A DNA stretch of 64,000 bases from assembly GCF_014646115.1 (NCBI RefSeq), contig NZ_BMMV01000004.1:62001-126000 (forward strand), in the 5' to 3' direction. Under the pieces are notes generated by a model. It did not search any database, was not told the origin of the DNA, and saw only the letters and a program-made list of their open reading frames with translations. The translations under genes and the position numbers were made by a program. This document shows, one piece after another, positions 43,921 to 54,498 of this stretch (within the stretch, counting starts at the first letter, position 1; every line of letters begins with the position of its first letter). The stretch is from Streptomyces camponoticapitis (GTDB lineage Bacteria; Actinomycetota; Actinomycetes; Streptomycetales; Streptomycetaceae).

Positions 43921-45209
43921 GTCTCGACAAGACCTCCGCACCCGTCGGCCCCGCCGACGACGCGCCCGCCCCCGCGGCCGGCGCGGCGACGGTCGCCGTG
44001 GACCCCCGGCTCGTCGTCCGCGAGCAGGGCTTCGCCGGCTATCTGTCGGAGTTCAAGCGCAAGATGCGCGGCGGTGACCTCGGTTCCATACCGGTCGTCG
44101 TCGGCCTGATCATCATCTGGGCCATCTTCACCAGCCTGAACTCGAACTTCCTCACCGCCGGCAACCTCTCCGACATCTCGGTCGCCATGGTCGGCACCGG
44201 CATGATCGCGGTCGGCATCGTCTTCGTCCTGCTGCTCGGCGAGATCGACCTGTCGGTCGGCTCGGTCAGCGGTGTGGCGGGCGCCGTCTTCGCGGTCCTC
44301 GCCGTCACGCACGGCATGGCGGAGTGGCTCGCGCTGATCCTGGCGATCCTCACCGGCGCCGCCGCGGGCGCCCTGCACGGCTTCTTCTTCGCCCGGGTGG
44401 GCGTACCCGCGTTCGCCGTGACCCTGGCGGGTCTGCTGTTCTGGAACGGCTTCATGCTCCAGATCCTCGGCGACAACGGAACGATCAACCTTGACTCCGA
44501 GGGCCTGGTCGCCAAGCTGACCGGCTACTACTTCTCCGACGTCGCCGCCGCCTACGCGCTCGCGGTGATCGCGGTGGCCGGCTTCTTCCTCTCGTCGTTC
44601 TTCGACAACCGCCGCCGGGCCGCCGCGGGTGTCCCGTCCCGGCCGCTGAGCGAGATCATCGTCCGTACGGCGCTGCTGGCCGTGCTGGCCTTTGCGGCGG
44701 CGATCATGTTCAACCAGTACAAGGGCCTGCCGCTGGCGGTGCTGATCTTCCTGGTCGTGCTGGTGGTGACGGACTTCGTGCTCCGCCGTACCTCCTTCGG
44801 CCGTAAGGTCTTCGCACTCGGCGGCAGCGTCGAGGCCTCGCGCCGTGCGGGTATCAGCGTCATCGGCGTCCGGGTCGCGGTCTTCTCCATCGCGGGCACC
44901 TTCGCCGCCATCGGCGGTCTGTTCATCGCCTCGAAGATCACCTCCGCCAACCAGGGCGCCGGCGCCGGTGAGCTGCTGATGAACGCCATCGCCGCGGCCG
45001 TCATCGGCGGCACCAGCCTCTTCGGCGGCCGGGGCCGCACCTGGAACGCGCTGCTCGGTGTGCTCGTCATCACCTCGATCCAGTACGGTCTCGCCCTCCA
45101 GGGCATCGCCTCGCCGATCCAGTACATGATCACCGGTGGTGTGCTGTTGGCCACGGTCGTCATCGACGCCGTCACCCGGAAGACCCAGAAGACCGCTGGT
45201 CGCGCCTGA
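43917..45209 (+). CDS. xylH: Sugar ABC transporter permease (XylH)
   Basis: 430 aa, GTG start overlapping xylG. After about 55 residues of cytoplasmic, Ala/Pro-rich sequence come about ten or more hydrophobic helices typical of the RbsC/XylH family ([40 protein letters not shown]). The signatures [11 protein letters not shown] and GIASPIQ fit. It forms the channel for XylF-bound xylose. A terminator follows at 45227-45260. Confidence 0.93.
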   Translation: MSLDKTSAPVGPADDAPAPAAGAATVAVDPRLVVREQGFAGYLSEFKRKMRGGDLGSIPVVVGLIIIWAIFTSLNSNFLTAGNLSDISVAMVGTGMIAVGIVFVLLLGEIDLSVGSVSGVAGAVFAVLAVTHGMAEWLALILAILTGAAAGALHGFFFARVGVPAFAVTLAGLLFWNGFMLQILGDNGTINLDSEGLVAKLTGYYFSDVAAAYALAVIAVAGFFLSSFFDNRRRAAAGVPSRPLSEIIVRTALLAVLAFAAAIMFNQYKGLPLAVLIFLVVLVVTDFVLRRTSFGRKVFALGGSVEASRRAGISVIGVRVAVFSIAGTFAAIGGLFIASKITSANQGAGAGELLMNAIAAAVIGGTSLFGGRGRTWNALLGVLVITSIQYGLALQGIASPIQYMITGGVLLATVVIDAVTRKTQKTAGRA

Positions 45210-45226
45210 CAGCTGTCCCCGCACGT

Positions 45227-45260
45227 CGCGCCCGGTACCGGAGGCCCGGTACCGGGCGCG
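45227..45260 (+). terminator. Terminator after xylH
   Basis: Perfect 15-bp arms CGCGCCCGGTACCGG (45227-45241) and CCGGTACCGGGCGCG (45246-45260) with a 4-nt loop. Confidence 0.88.
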
Positions 45261-45414
45261 TTCGTGTGGTGGTGACGCGTTCGACGGTCGTACGTCTGAC
45301 ATACGAACAGATGCTCGTACGGTGAATCACGTGCGGCCCGATGACGCCCGTGGCAACGGGAACATTAGACTCGGCGGACCGGTATGCCAGATCAGTTCAA
45401 CGCAAGGAGGCACG

Positions 45415-47385
45415 GTGACACAGCCGCGCGCAGCGCGACCGCCCGAGGCGGCGGTGGGCGACGGATGGGACCTGCTGACCCGGATCAAGGGCCCGCGTGA
45501 TCTGGACCGCCTCGGCCCGGAGCAGTTGGAGCAGCTCGCCGGAGAGATCCGGTCCTTCCTCGTCGACGCCGTCTCCAAGACCGGCGGACACCTCGGTCCC
45601 AACCTCGGGGTCGTGGAGCTGACCATCGCCCTGCACCGGGTCTTCGACTCGCCCAAGGACAAGGTCCTCTTCGACACCGGCCACCAGTCCTATGTGCACA
45701 AGCTGCTCACAGGACGTCAGGACTTCGGCAGACTCAAGAGCAAGGGCGGCCTCTCCGGCTACCCGTCCAGGGCCGAGTCCGAGCACGACATCATCGAGAA
45801 CTCGCACGCCTCGACCGTCCTCGGCTGGGCCGACGGCCTCGCCAAGGCCAACCAGGTGCTGGGCCGCGACGACCACGTGGTCGCCGTCATCGGCGACGGC
45901 GCGCTCACCGGCGGCATGGCCTGGGAGGCGCTGAACAACATCGCCGCCGCCAAGGACCGGCCGCTCGTCATCGTCGTCAACGACAACGAGCGATCGTACG
46001 CGCCAACCATCGGCGGCCTCGCGAACCATCTCGCGACCCTGCGCACCACCGACGGGTACGAACGCTTCCTGGCCCGCGGCAAGGACATCCTGGAGCGCAC
46101 CCCGGTCGTCGGCCGCCCCCTCTACGAGACCCTGCACGGCGCGAAGAAGGGCCTCAAGGACTTCATCGCCCCCCAGGGCATGTTCGAGGACCTCGGCCTC
46201 AAGTACGTCGGCCCGATCGACGGACACGACGTGGAGGCGATGGAGTCGGCCCTCCAGCGCGCCAAGCGCTTCGGCGGCCCCGTCATCATCCACTGCCTCA
46301 CCGAGAAGGGCCGCGGCTACCAGCCCGCGCTCCAGGACGAGGCCGACCGCTTCCACGCCGTCGGCAAGATCCACCCCGACACCGGTCTGCCGATCGCCAG
46401 TTCCGGCGTCGACTGGACCTCGGTGTTCGGCGAGGAGATGGTCAAACTCGGCAACGAGCGCGCGGACATCGTCGCCATCACCGCCGCGATGCTCCAGCCC
46501 GTCGGCCTGGAGAAGTTCGCGAAGGCCTTCCCGGACCGGGTGTACGACGTGGGGATCGCCGAGCAGCACGGGGCGGTGTCGGCGGCCGGTCTGGCCACCG
46601 GCGGACTCCACCCCGTCTTCGCCGTGTACGCGACCTTCCTCAACCGCGCCTTCGACCAGGTCCTGATGGACGTCGCGCTGCACAACTGCGGAGTGACGTT
46701 CGTCCTCGACCGGGCCGGCATCACCGGCACCGACGGCGCCTCCCACAACGGCATGTGGGACATGTCGATCCTCCAGTGCGTGCCGAATCTGCGGATCGCC
46801 GCCCCGCGCGACGCCGACCAGGTACGGGCCCAACTCCGCGAGGCCGTCCTGGTCGACGACGCCCCGACCGTGGTGCGCTTCTCCAAGGGCGCCGTCGGTC
46901 CCGCGGTCGCCGCCGTGGGCAAGGTCGGCGGCATGGACGTGCTGCGCCGCCCGTCGGAGGGCCCGGCGGACGTCCTGCTGGTGTCCGTCGGCGCGCTCGC
47001 CCCGATGTGTCTGGAGATCGCCGATCTCCTCGACAAGCAGGGCATCTCCACGACCGTGGTCGACCCGCGCTGGGTCAAGCCCGTCGACGAGGCGCTCCCC
47101 CCGCTCGCCGAGCAGCACCGGGTCGTCGTCACCGTCGAGGACAACAGCCGTGCGGGCGGCGTCGGTTCGGCCGTCGCGCAGTCGCTGCGCGACGCCGGGA
47201 TCGACATCCCCCTGCGGGACTTCGGCATCCCGTCCCGCTTCCTCGACCACGCCTCGCGCAAGGAGTTGCTGGCCGAGATCGGGCTGACGGCCCCGGACAT
47301 CGCGCGCCAGGTCACTGGCCTCGTGTCGCGGATCGACGGACGTATGACCGGTGAACTCGCGGCCGAGGAGATCACCCGCGACTGA
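45415..47385 (+). CDS. dxs: 1-deoxy-D-xylulose-5-phosphate synthase
   Basis: 656 aa from GTG, close behind AAGGAGG (45404-45410); the tight spacing leaves some doubt over the exact start. It condenses pyruvate and glyceraldehyde 3-phosphate to DXP, the first step of the MEP isoprenoid pathway and a precursor of thiamine and pyridoxal phosphate. The thiamine diphosphate motif is [20 protein letters not shown]. Also seen: [55 protein letters not shown] and [10 protein letters not shown]. Streptomyces often have two dxs copies; this one sits beside xylose uptake genes. It has its own promoter region and terminator. Confidence 0.96.
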   Translation: MTQPRAARPPEAAVGDGWDLLTRIKGPRDLDRLGPEQLEQLAGEIRSFLVDAVSKTGGHLGPNLGVVELTIALHRVFDSPKDKVLFDTGHQSYVHKLLTGRQDFGRLKSKGGLSGYPSRAESEHDIIENSHASTVLGWADGLAKANQVLGRDDHVVAVIGDGALTGGMAWEALNNIAAAKDRPLVIVVNDNERSYAPTIGGLANHLATLRTTDGYERFLARGKDILERTPVVGRPLYETLHGAKKGLKDFIAPQGMFEDLGLKYVGPIDGHDVEAMESALQRAKRFGGPVIIHCLTEKGRGYQPALQDEADRFHAVGKIHPDTGLPIASSGVDWTSVFGEEMVKLGNERADIVAITAAMLQPVGLEKFAKAFPDRVYDVGIAEQHGAVSAAGLATGGLHPVFAVYATFLNRAFDQVLMDVALHNCGVTFVLDRAGITGTDGASHNGMWDMSILQCVPNLRIAAPRDADQVRAQLREAVLVDDAPTVVRFSKGAVGPAVAAVGKVGGMDVLRRPSEGPADVLLVSVGALAPMCLEIADLLDKQGISTTVVDPRWVKPVDEALPPLAEQHRVVVTVEDNSRAGGVGSAVAQSLRDAGIDIPLRDFGIPSRFLDHASRKELLAEIGLTAPDIARQVTGLVSRIDGRMTGELAAEEITRD

Positions 47386-47415
47386 CACGAGCGGGTAGGA
47401 AACGCACCGGCGGAC

Positions 47416-47455
47416 GGGCCGGTCGGACTCCCTGTACGGGTGGTCCGACCGGCCC
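47416..47455 (+). terminator. Terminator after dxs
   Basis: Perfect 13-bp arms GGGCCGGTCGGAC (47416-47428) and GTCCGACCGGCCC (47443-47455) with a 14-nt loop, 30 nt past the stop. Confidence 0.85.
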
Positions 47456-47541
47456 ATCCGTGTGAAAAAAACGCTCTGTGGCACCGGCGTTGCCGAGGAC
47501 CTCTCGATCATGGCGGCAACCACGCACTCGGAGGTACGCCG

Positions 47542-49044
47542 GTGACCACCCAGCACGACACGGGTCCCAGAAGAAACTCGATGTTCCGCACGAAGAGCGT
47601 CGAACAGTCCATCCGGGACACCGAAGAGCCCGAGCACGCGCTCAGGAAGTCGCTCTCCGCGCTGGATCTGACGGTCTTCGGCGTCGGCGTGATCATCGGC
47701 ACCGGTATCTTCGTCCTCACCGGCGCCGTCGCCAAGAACAACGCCGGCCCCGCGACCGCCCTCGCCTTCGTCGCCGCGGGCGTCGTCTGCGCCCTCGCGG
47801 CCGTCTGCTACGCGGAGTTCGCGTCGACCGTGCCGGTGGCCGGGTCCGCGTACACCTTCAGCTACGCCTCACTCGGCGAACTCCCCGCCTGGATCATCGG
47901 CTGGGACCTGGTCCTCGAATTCGCCCTCGCCACCGCCGTGGTGGCCGTCGGCTGGTCGGGCTACGTACAGTCGCTCATCGACAACGCGGGCTGGCACCTG
48001 CCCGACTCCCTCGCGGGCACCAACGAGGAAACGGGCTTCGGCTTCGACCTGTTGGCGTTCCTCCTCGTCCTGCTGCTGACCGCGATCCTCGTCCTCGGGA
48101 TGAAGCTCTCGGCGCGCGTCACCGCGGTCGTCGTGGCCGTCAAACTGACCGTGGTCCTGATCGTCATCATCGCCGGCGCGTTCTTCATCGACTCAGCGAA
48201 CTACTCACCGTTCATCCCCAAGGCCCAGGAGCAGCCCGCGGGCGCCGGACTCGCATCCCCGCTGATCCAGCTGATGTTCGGCTACGCGCCCACCAACTTC
48301 GGCGTGATGGGCATCTTCACCGCCGCCTCCGTCGTCTTCTTCGCCTTCATCGGCTTCGACATCGTCGCCACGGCCGCCGAGGAGACGAAAGTGCCGCAGC
48401 GCGACATGCCGCACGGCATCATCGGCTCGCTGCTCATCTGCACCGTCCTCTACGTGGCCGTCTCCATCGTCGTCACCGGCATGCAGCGCTACACCGAACT
48501 CACCGTCGACGCACCGCTCGCCGACGCCTTCAAAGCCACCGGACATCCCTTCTACGCGGGTGTCATCAGCTTCGGCGCCGCCGTCGGCCTCACCACCGTG
48601 TGCATGATCCTGCTGCTCGGCCAGACCCGGGTGTTCTTCGCGATGAGCCGTGACGGGCTGCTGCCGCGGATCTTCTCGCACGTCCACCCCAGGTTCCGCA
48701 CCCCGTACCGCTCGACGGTCCTGCTCGGAGTGATCATCGCGATCGTCGCGGGCTTCACCAGCATCGAGGAGCTGGCGTCGCTGGTGAACATCGGCACGCT
48801 CTTCGCCTTCGTCGTCGTCGCGATCGGTGTGGTCATCCTCCGCCGTACGCGTCCCGACCTGCCGAGGTCCTTCCGCGCCCCGCTGGTGCCGTGGCTGCCG
48901 GCCGTGTCCGTGATGGCCTCGCTCTGGCTCATGCTCAACCTGCCCGCCGAGACCTGGCTGCGCTTCGCCATCTGGATGGCGGTCGGCGTGGTCGTGTACT
49001 TCGGCTACGGGCGCCGCAACAGCCGCCTGGGCAAGTCAGTCTGA
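47542..49044 (+). CDS. APC-family amino acid permease
   Basis: 500 aa from GTG with CGGAGG upstream; an in-frame ATG at 47581 is possible. It has about 12 transmembrane helices. The APC signature GVGVIIGTGIFVLTG lies in helix 1 and FFAFIGFDIVATAAEE in helix 6, with LGQTRVFFAMSRDGLLP in helix 8-9 loop. It resembles the YfnA / cationic amino acid transporter group. The substrate is unknown. It is monocistronic; the following gene begins 47 nt later without overlap. Confidence 0.93.
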   Translation: MTTQHDTGPRRNSMFRTKSVEQSIRDTEEPEHALRKSLSALDLTVFGVGVIIGTGIFVLTGAVAKNNAGPATALAFVAAGVVCALAAVCYAEFASTVPVAGSAYTFSYASLGELPAWIIGWDLVLEFALATAVVAVGWSGYVQSLIDNAGWHLPDSLAGTNEETGFGFDLLAFLLVLLLTAILVLGMKLSARVTAVVVAVKLTVVLIVIIAGAFFIDSANYSPFIPKAQEQPAGAGLASPLIQLMFGYAPTNFGVMGIFTAASVVFFAFIGFDIVATAAEETKVPQRDMPHGIIGSLLICTVLYVAVSIVVTGMQRYTELTVDAPLADAFKATGHPFYAGVISFGAAVGLTTVCMILLLGQTRVFFAMSRDGLLPRIFSHVHPRFRTPYRSTVLLGVIIAIVAGFTSIEELASLVNIGTLFAFVVVAIGVVILRRTRPDLPRSFRAPLVPWLPAVSVMASLWLMLNLPAETWLRFAIWMAVGVVVYFGYGRRNSRLGKSV

Positions 49045-49091
49045 CGCTCCGTCACTCATTACCGCATCCCCCCGCCGCACGAAAGTCACGC

Positions 49092-50666
49092 ATGTCCGTC
49101 GAGCCGTCCTCCGCCGCACCGAACCTTTCCCCCACCCGGCCCCGTCCGACCGTCCCGGGACCCGCCAGACCTCGCGGACCCCGACCCGGCCCGGTCCGTC
49201 CCGAGCCCGCCCGCACACCCGCGTACGGCTTCTGGCGGCGGCTGCTGCCCTTCCTGGCCGCCGTCGCCCTCACCGTCCGCCTCCCGTCCTTCCTGCACTC
49301 CTTCTGGAGCCCCGACGAGGGCTATCTCGCCGTGCAGGCCCGGATACTGGCCGAGGGCGGAGAGCTGTACGAGACCGTCGTCGACCGCAAGCCGCCCCTG
49401 CTGCCCTGGCTGTACGAGGCGGCGTTCGTGCTCCTCGGCGACGGATCCGCCCAGGTGATGAAACTCCTCGCCGTCGCCGCCCAGTTCACCACGGCCGCCC
49501 TGCTCGCCGCCTTCGCCCGGCGCCGCTGGGGCGACCGCTCCGGTGTCACGGCCGGGGTGGTCTTCCTGCTGATCTCCGTCGGGTTCATCCCGCAGGACAC
49601 CCAGGCCGTCACCTTCGAGGTCGTCATACTGCCCTTCACGGCGGCGGCCGTCCTCTGCGCCGACCGGGGCCGCTGGGGCGTCGCCGGGCTCGCCGTCGCG
49701 GGGGCGTTCCTCACCAAGCAGACCGGGGGCGTGGTCCTCGTCCCGGTGCTCTGGCTGCTCTGGCGGGCCCACGGAGCCGCCCCGAGCCGCGCCCCGCTGC
49801 GAACGGGCCTCCTGCGTACGGCAGTCGGCTTCGCCGCCCCGGTCGTCACGGCCGCGCTCCTGACCGACCCGGCGGGCTTCCTCTTCTGGACGGTCACCGG
49901 ATCGGGGGCGTACGCCTTCTCCCTCGACGGATCCGAACTCCACGTACTCGTCCGGGCGGTGGTCAACAGCCTCATCCTCGGCCTCTGCTGCATCGGCGTC
50001 CTCCCGCCGGTCCGCAGGGCCCTGCGCATCGGCCGCCCGCCGGCCTCCGCGGGCCTGGTCGATCTCTGGGTCTGGTTCGGCGCGTCCGCCGGAGCCGTCG
50101 CCGTCGGCTTCCACTTCTTCGGCCACTACTTCCTGCAACTCCTGCCCCCCATCGCCCTGTTGGCGACCGCCGCCCTGCGTTCGCTGCGCCACGAACGGCT
50201 CAGGAGGGTTCTCTCCGTACCCGCGTGGGTCGGCGCGTGCTTCGTGGTCTGGGCCGTCTTCGCCCCCCGCTCCGAACTCACCCACGCCGAACGCGTCGCC
50301 ACCGCCGTACGGGAACACAGCGCCCCGACGGACCGGGTCCTCGTGTGGGGGATGCACCCGCAGACGTACCACCTCGCCGACCGGGCCCCCGCCAGCCGCT
50401 ATCTGACCGCCGGGCTCCTCACTAACTTCAGCGGCGGCAGGGACGGGCCACAGGTGGGCGAGGCGTACTCGGTGCCCGGCGCCTGGCAAATCTTCGCCGC
50501 CGAGATGAGGGCGCGGCCACCCGCGCTGATCGTCGACGACTCACGGGGCAAGCCGTACGCCCCCGACCGCCTCCCCACCCTGCGCCGGCTGCTCGCCGGA
50601 CAGTACGAGCCGCTTCCCGGCACCGTCGAGGGCACGGTCCTCTACGTCCGCTCCTCCGGGAGCTGA
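49092..50666 (+). CDS. Membrane glycosyltransferase, PMT/ArnT-like (GT-C)
   Basis: 524 aa. A Pro/Arg-rich start of about 45 residues precedes about 10-11 transmembrane helices. The first extracytoplasmic loop holds SPDEGYLAVQARILAEGGEL and VDRKPPLLPWLYE, the D/E-bearing motif of GT-C lipid-linked-sugar transferases. The C-terminal soluble part (about 430-524) probably faces outside. It would transfer a sugar from a polyprenyl phosphate donor to protein or envelope polymer; donor and acceptor are unknown. Its 3' end overlaps the convergent gene at 50642 by 25 nt. Confidence 0.82.
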   Translation: MSVEPSSAAPNLSPTRPRPTVPGPARPRGPRPGPVRPEPARTPAYGFWRRLLPFLAAVALTVRLPSFLHSFWSPDEGYLAVQARILAEGGELYETVVDRKPPLLPWLYEAAFVLLGDGSAQVMKLLAVAAQFTTAALLAAFARRRWGDRSGVTAGVVFLLISVGFIPQDTQAVTFEVVILPFTAAAVLCADRGRWGVAGLAVAGAFLTKQTGGVVLVPVLWLLWRAHGAAPSRAPLRTGLLRTAVGFAAPVVTAALLTDPAGFLFWTVTGSGAYAFSLDGSELHVLVRAVVNSLILGLCCIGVLPPVRRALRIGRPPASAGLVDLWVWFGASAGAVAVGFHFFGHYFLQLLPPIALLATAALRSLRHERLRRVLSVPAWVGACFVVWAVFAPRSELTHAERVATAVREHSAPTDRVLVWGMHPQTYHLADRAPASRYLTAGLLTNFSGGRDGPQVGEAYSVPGAWQIFAAEMRARPPALIVDDSRGKPYAPDRLPTLRRLLAGQYEPLPGTVEGTVLYVRSSGS

Positions 50667-51034
50667 CGCACCGTACGGGGCCCGACGCAGCGCGCCCCGT
50701 ACGCCTCGACCCGGCGCCGCAGCTCCCGGTCGGCGGTGACGACGACACACGGGCGTTCTCCCGCGCCCGCGGCCAGTTCCGTGATCAGGTCGTCGCCGCT
50801 GCCGGGCGCGGCCTCCACGCGTACACCTGGCACGGACTCCACGCCCCGCGCCCGCCCCTCCACGACCAGCACCACTTCGAGGGGTCCGGGAATCCCGGAG
50901 TCCGGCAGACCGTCCCCGGCGAGCGGCACCAGTGCGTCCCGCAGCCGCCCGGCCGCCCCGCGCCGGTCGCGCCACCATCCGTCGGGCACCGAACCGACCA
51001 CGTTCGCCCCGTCGACAATCAGTAGAATCCGCAC
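50642..51034 (-). CDS. NYN/YacP-like PIN-fold nuclease-type protein
   Basis: 130 aa from GTG (51034); a TTG six codons upstream is the alternative. The start RILLIVDGANVVGSVPDGWW is the first-strand Asp/Asn motif of PIN-like NYN domains. GSGDDLITELAAG and VVVTADRELRRRVEAYGARC carry the other acidic residues (the TADRELR motif). The domain suggests an RNase acting on structured RNA. It is divergent from the gene at 51136. Substrate unknown. Confidence 0.82.
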   Translation of the reverse strand: MRILLIVDGANVVGSVPDGWWRDRRGAAGRLRDALVPLAGDGLPDSGIPGPLEVVLVVEGRARGVESVPGVRVEAAPGSGDDLITELAAGAGERPCVVVTADRELRRRVEAYGARCVGPRTVRQLPEERT

Positions 51035-51135
51035 CTCAGGAGCGTGCCACAACCAGCCGGGGCGGTACGGTTCCGCGTCACCCGCGAATGCTATCGTCGG
51101 GGAAATTTCATGCGCTGGGAAGGTGGCAGTGGGTC

Positions 51136-52293
51136 ATGGCACTGCGGTCCGCACGGACGTCGAAACGATCCGGTCGGGGCCCCGGCGAGGCCCCGGACAC
51201 CGGCGGCCGGCCCGCTGAGTCGATTCCCGTTCCCACGGCCGACGGTGTGGTGCCCGCGACCACCGGCTGGCTGCTGCGCGGCAAGGACGGCAGGCTCACC
51301 GCGTACGCGCCCGTCGACGACGGTGTGCTGCGGTGGACGGAGGACCGGCTCGGCGGTCCGAGCTGGTCGGGCCCCGAACTGCTCCCGGCCCCGGGCCTCT
51401 TGCCGTACCTCTCCATCGCCAGCGGCGCCCAGGGTTACGTCCATCTCGTGGGCATGCGGCGCACACCCACGGACGACGGGCAGATCCGTACGGACGTCGT
51501 GTACGCGGTGCAGTTCCAGACGGGCCGCCCGCTGCGGGACTGGCAGGCGCTCGGTACGCCGTACCCGAAGGACCTCGCCAGGGGAGGCCTTCTGGGCCTG
51601 CCCGGGGCGGTGATCGACCCCAACGGCTCGCTGTACCTCTTCGCCCGCAACGCGGGCCGCGGCCTGTCGGCCCGGCTCCAGAAGCCCACCGGGGCCTGGT
51701 TCGCGTGGGCGGACCTCAAGGGGTCCAGGATGACCGGCGAGGCGTCCGCCGTCGTGGGCGAGGACGGTCTGATCGAGGTCCTGGCCCCGACCGACAACGC
51801 GGTGATGCGCTGGCGGCAGCCGAAGGTGGCGGCGAAGCCCGAACGCGACCTGAAGAGCTTCGCGGCGCGCGTCGCCCCCGGCACGCTCAGCTCCGAACGC
51901 ACCGGCGTGGACCGGCTCACCCACTACTGGCGCGACACCGACGACCGTACGGTGCACGCCTGGCGGCTCGACGAGGGCGAGACCGCCCCGCTGGGCGGCC
52001 CGGGCACCGGCCCGATCGCCCTGCTCCGTACGCCCGTCGACGGCCACGACTGCACGATCCTGGCCCAACGCGGCCTCGACGGACGCCCCCTGCTCGCCGC
52101 GTACCCGACGGAGAACGAGGCGGCGGGCGTCACCTGGACCCCGACGGGCGAGGAGTGCGTCGGCGCCCCCGCCCTGGCCCTGGACGGCCGCGGACGCGTC
52201 GTGATGGCGGCGGTGGGCAAGGACGGCGCCCTGCGCGTGGCCCGCCAGAAGGCGGAGCCGGGACTCGCCCTGGAGGCGTGGTCCCGCGTCTGA
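51136..52293 (+). CDS. Hypothetical protein with beta-propeller-like repeats
   Basis: 385 aa, no signal peptide. After about 40 polar residues, the sequence shows repeating strand-rich units (GWLLRGKDGRLTAYAPVDDG, VHLVGMRRTPTDDGQIRT, LYLFARNAGRGLSARLQKP, VLAPTDNAVMRWRQPK, LAAYPTENEAAGVTW, VVMAAVGKDGALRVARQ). The spacing and the Gly/Asp-rich turns suggest a beta-propeller of the sialidase/PLL-like kind. No catalytic residue is evident. It looks like a conserved Streptomyces protein of unknown function. A weak ribosome site, AAGGTGG, precedes the ATG. Confidence 0.7.
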   Translation: MALRSARTSKRSGRGPGEAPDTGGRPAESIPVPTADGVVPATTGWLLRGKDGRLTAYAPVDDGVLRWTEDRLGGPSWSGPELLPAPGLLPYLSIASGAQGYVHLVGMRRTPTDDGQIRTDVVYAVQFQTGRPLRDWQALGTPYPKDLARGGLLGLPGAVIDPNGSLYLFARNAGRGLSARLQKPTGAWFAWADLKGSRMTGEASAVVGEDGLIEVLAPTDNAVMRWRQPKVAAKPERDLKSFAARVAPGTLSSERTGVDRLTHYWRDTDDRTVHAWRLDEGETAPLGGPGTGPIALLRTPVDGHDCTILAQRGLDGRPLLAAYPTENEAAGVTWTPTGEECVGAPALALDGRGRVVMAAVGKDGALRVARQKAEPGLALEAWSRV

Positions 52294-52318
52294 CGCGACG
52301 ACTCCCGCCGCGAACCGA

Positions 52319-52362
52319 AGCGGGCCGGGTCCGGCGGAAACCTCCGCCGGACCCGGCCCGCT
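52319..52362. terminator. Bidirectional terminator between convergent genes
   Basis: Perfect 20-bp arms 52319-52338 and 52343-52362 (starting AGCGGGCCGGGTCCGGCGGA) with a 4-nt loop, between the stops at 52293 (plus) and 52372 (minus). Confidence 0.9.
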
Positions 52363-52371
52363 CACCGTCCG

Positions 52372-54498
52372 TCAGACTGGGACGCCGGCCACACCCGGGG
52401 CCAGGAACTTCTTCCCGTTCACCCGCTCCGAGACGCCCTCCCGGTCCAAGTACGGTGTGATGCCGCCCAGATGGAACGGCCAGCCCGCGCCCGTCAGCAG
52501 GCACAGGTCGATGTCCTGGGCCTCGGCGACGACGCCCTCCTCCAGCATCAGACCGATCTCCTGCGCCACCGCGTCGAGCACGCGCGCCCGGGTCTGGTCC
52601 TCCGTCAGCACCTTGTCGCCCTGCTTGAGCAGCGCCACGACCTCCGGGTCCAGCTCCGGCTTCCCGGAATCGTGCACGTAGAAGCCCCGCTTGCCCGCCT
52701 TCACCACGGCCGCCAGGTTCTCCGACACCGTGAAACGGTCCGGGAAGGACCGGTGAAGGGTCTCGGAGACATGCAGACCGATGGCGGGTCCGACCAGCTC
52801 CAGCAGCACCAGCGGCGACATCGGCAGACCCAGCGGCTCGACGGCCCGCTCCGCCACGTCGACCGGGGTGCCCTCGTCGATGACGTTCTGGATCTCGCCC
52901 ATGAAGCGGGTGAGGATGCGGTTGACGACGAACGCCGGGGCGTCCTTCACCAGCACCGCGCTCTTCTTGAGCTTCTTCGCGACCCCGAACGCCGTCGCCA
53001 GCGACGCGTCGTCCGTCTCCTCGCCGCGCACGATCTCCAGCAGCGGCAGGATCGCGACCGGGTTGAAGAAGTGGAAGCCGACGACCCGCTCCGGGTTCTT
53101 CAGCTTCGACGCCATCTCGGAGACCGACAGCGACGAGGTGTTCGTGGCGAAGATCGCGTGCGCCGGGGCGACCGCCTCGACCTCCGCGAACACCTTCTGC
53201 TTGACGCCCATCTCCTCGAAGACGGCCTCGATGACGAAGTCGGCGTCGGCGAAACCGTCGGCCTTCTCCAGAACTCCCGTGACCAGGCCCTTGTAGCGAT
53301 TGGCCTTGTCCTGATTGATCCTGCCCTTGCCGAGAAGCTTGTCGATCTCGGCGTGGACGTAGCCCACACCCTTGTCGATCCGCTCCTGGTCGATGTCCGT
53401 CAGCACCACGGGGACTTCGAGCCTGCGCAGGAACAGCAGCGCCAACTGCGAGGCCATCAGGCCGGCTCCGACCACACCGACCTTGGTGACGGGCCGCGCG
53501 AGCGACTTGTCGGGCGCGCCAGCCGGGCGCTTGGCCCGCCGCTGTACGAGGTTGAACGCGTAGATCCCGGACCGCAGTTCGCCGCCCATGATCAGATCGG
53601 CGAGAGCGGTGTCCTCGGCGTCGTAACCGGCCTGGAGGTCACCGTTTTTGGCGGCGGCGATGATGTCCAGCGCGCGGTACGCGGCGGGGGCCGCGCCGTG
53701 CACCTTGGAGTCGGCCACGAACCGGCCGCGCGCCACGGCCTGGTCCCACGCCTCGCCCCGGTCGATCTCCGGACGCTCGACCGTCAGCTCGCCGCTCAGC
53801 ACCGACGCGGTCCACAGCAGTGACTGCTCCAGGAAGTCCGCCCCCTCGAACAGGGCGTCGGCGATGCCCAGTTCGTAGACCTGCGCGCCCTTGAGCTGCT
53901 TGTTCTGGTTGAGCGAGTTCTCGATGATCACCGTGACAGCGCGGTCGGCGCCGATCAGGTTCGGCAGCAGCGTGCAGCCGCCCCAGCCGGGGACGAGACC
54001 GAGGAAGACCTCGGGCAGCGAGAAGGCGGGCAGCGCGGCGGAGACGGTGCGGTACGAGCAGTGCAGCCCGATCTCGACGCCACCGCCCATCGCCGCGCCG
54101 TTGTAGTACGCGAACGTCGGCACCGCGACGCCCGCGAGCCGCTTGAAGACGTCATGGCCGCCCTTGCCGATGGCCAGCGCGTCCTCGTGCCGCTTCAGCA
54201 GCTCGACGCCCTTGAGGTCGGCGCCGACGGCGAAGATGAACGGCTTGCCCGTGACACCGACCCCGACGATCCGGCCCTCGGCGGCCTCGGCCTCGACCTG
54301 CGTGATGGCCGCGTCCACGTTCGCCAGCGACTGCGGGCCGAACGTGGTCGGCTTCGTGTGGTCCAGGCCGTTGTCCAGCGTGATGAGCGCGAACGTGCCC
54401 ACCCCGCCGGGGAGTTCCAGGTGGCGTACGTGCGCCTGGGTGACGACCTCGTCCGGGAACAGCTCGGCCGCGCCCTTCAGGAGTTCAGCGGTGCTCAC
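52372..54498 (-). CDS. fadB: Fatty acid oxidation complex alpha subunit (enoyl-CoA hydratase / 3-hydroxyacyl-CoA dehydrogenase)
   Basis: 708 aa from GTG after GGAGGAAAC; it overlaps the thiolase stop (GTGA). Residues about 15-290 are a crotonase fold (VTGKPFIFAVGADLKGVELL and AYYNGAAMGGGVEIGLHCSY, PEVFLGLVPGWGG with the catalytic Glu). Residues about 340-520 are the NAD-binding dehydrogenase (KVGVVGAGLMASQLALLFLR, ATNTSSLSVSEMA, VVGFHFFNPV with His), followed by two C-terminal helical domains. It carries out hydration and oxidation in fatty acid beta-oxidation, acting with the thiolase encoded upstream. Confidence 0.95.
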   Translation of the reverse strand: MSTAELLKGAAELFPDEVVTQAHVRHLELPGGVGTFALITLDNGLDHTKPTTFGPQSLANVDAAITQVEAEAAEGRIVGVGVTGKPFIFAVGADLKGVELLKRHEDALAIGKGGHDVFKRLAGVAVPTFAYYNGAAMGGGVEIGLHCSYRTVSAALPAFSLPEVFLGLVPGWGGCTLLPNLIGADRAVTVIIENSLNQNKQLKGAQVYELGIADALFEGADFLEQSLLWTASVLSGELTVERPEIDRGEAWDQAVARGRFVADSKVHGAAPAAYRALDIIAAAKNGDLQAGYDAEDTALADLIMGGELRSGIYAFNLVQRRAKRPAGAPDKSLARPVTKVGVVGAGLMASQLALLFLRRLEVPVVLTDIDQERIDKGVGYVHAEIDKLLGKGRINQDKANRYKGLVTGVLEKADGFADADFVIEAVFEEMGVKQKVFAEVEAVAPAHAIFATNTSSLSVSEMASKLKNPERVVGFHFFNPVAILPLLEIVRGEETDDASLATAFGVAKKLKKSAVLVKDAPAFVVNRILTRFMGEIQNVIDEGTPVDVAERAVEPLGLPMSPLVLLELVGPAIGLHVSETLHRSFPDRFTVSENLAAVVKAGKRGFYVHDSGKPELDPEVVALLKQGDKVLTEDQTRARVLDAVAQEIGLMLEEGVVAEAQDIDLCLLTGAGWPFHLGGITPYLDREGVSERVNGKKFLAPGVAGVPV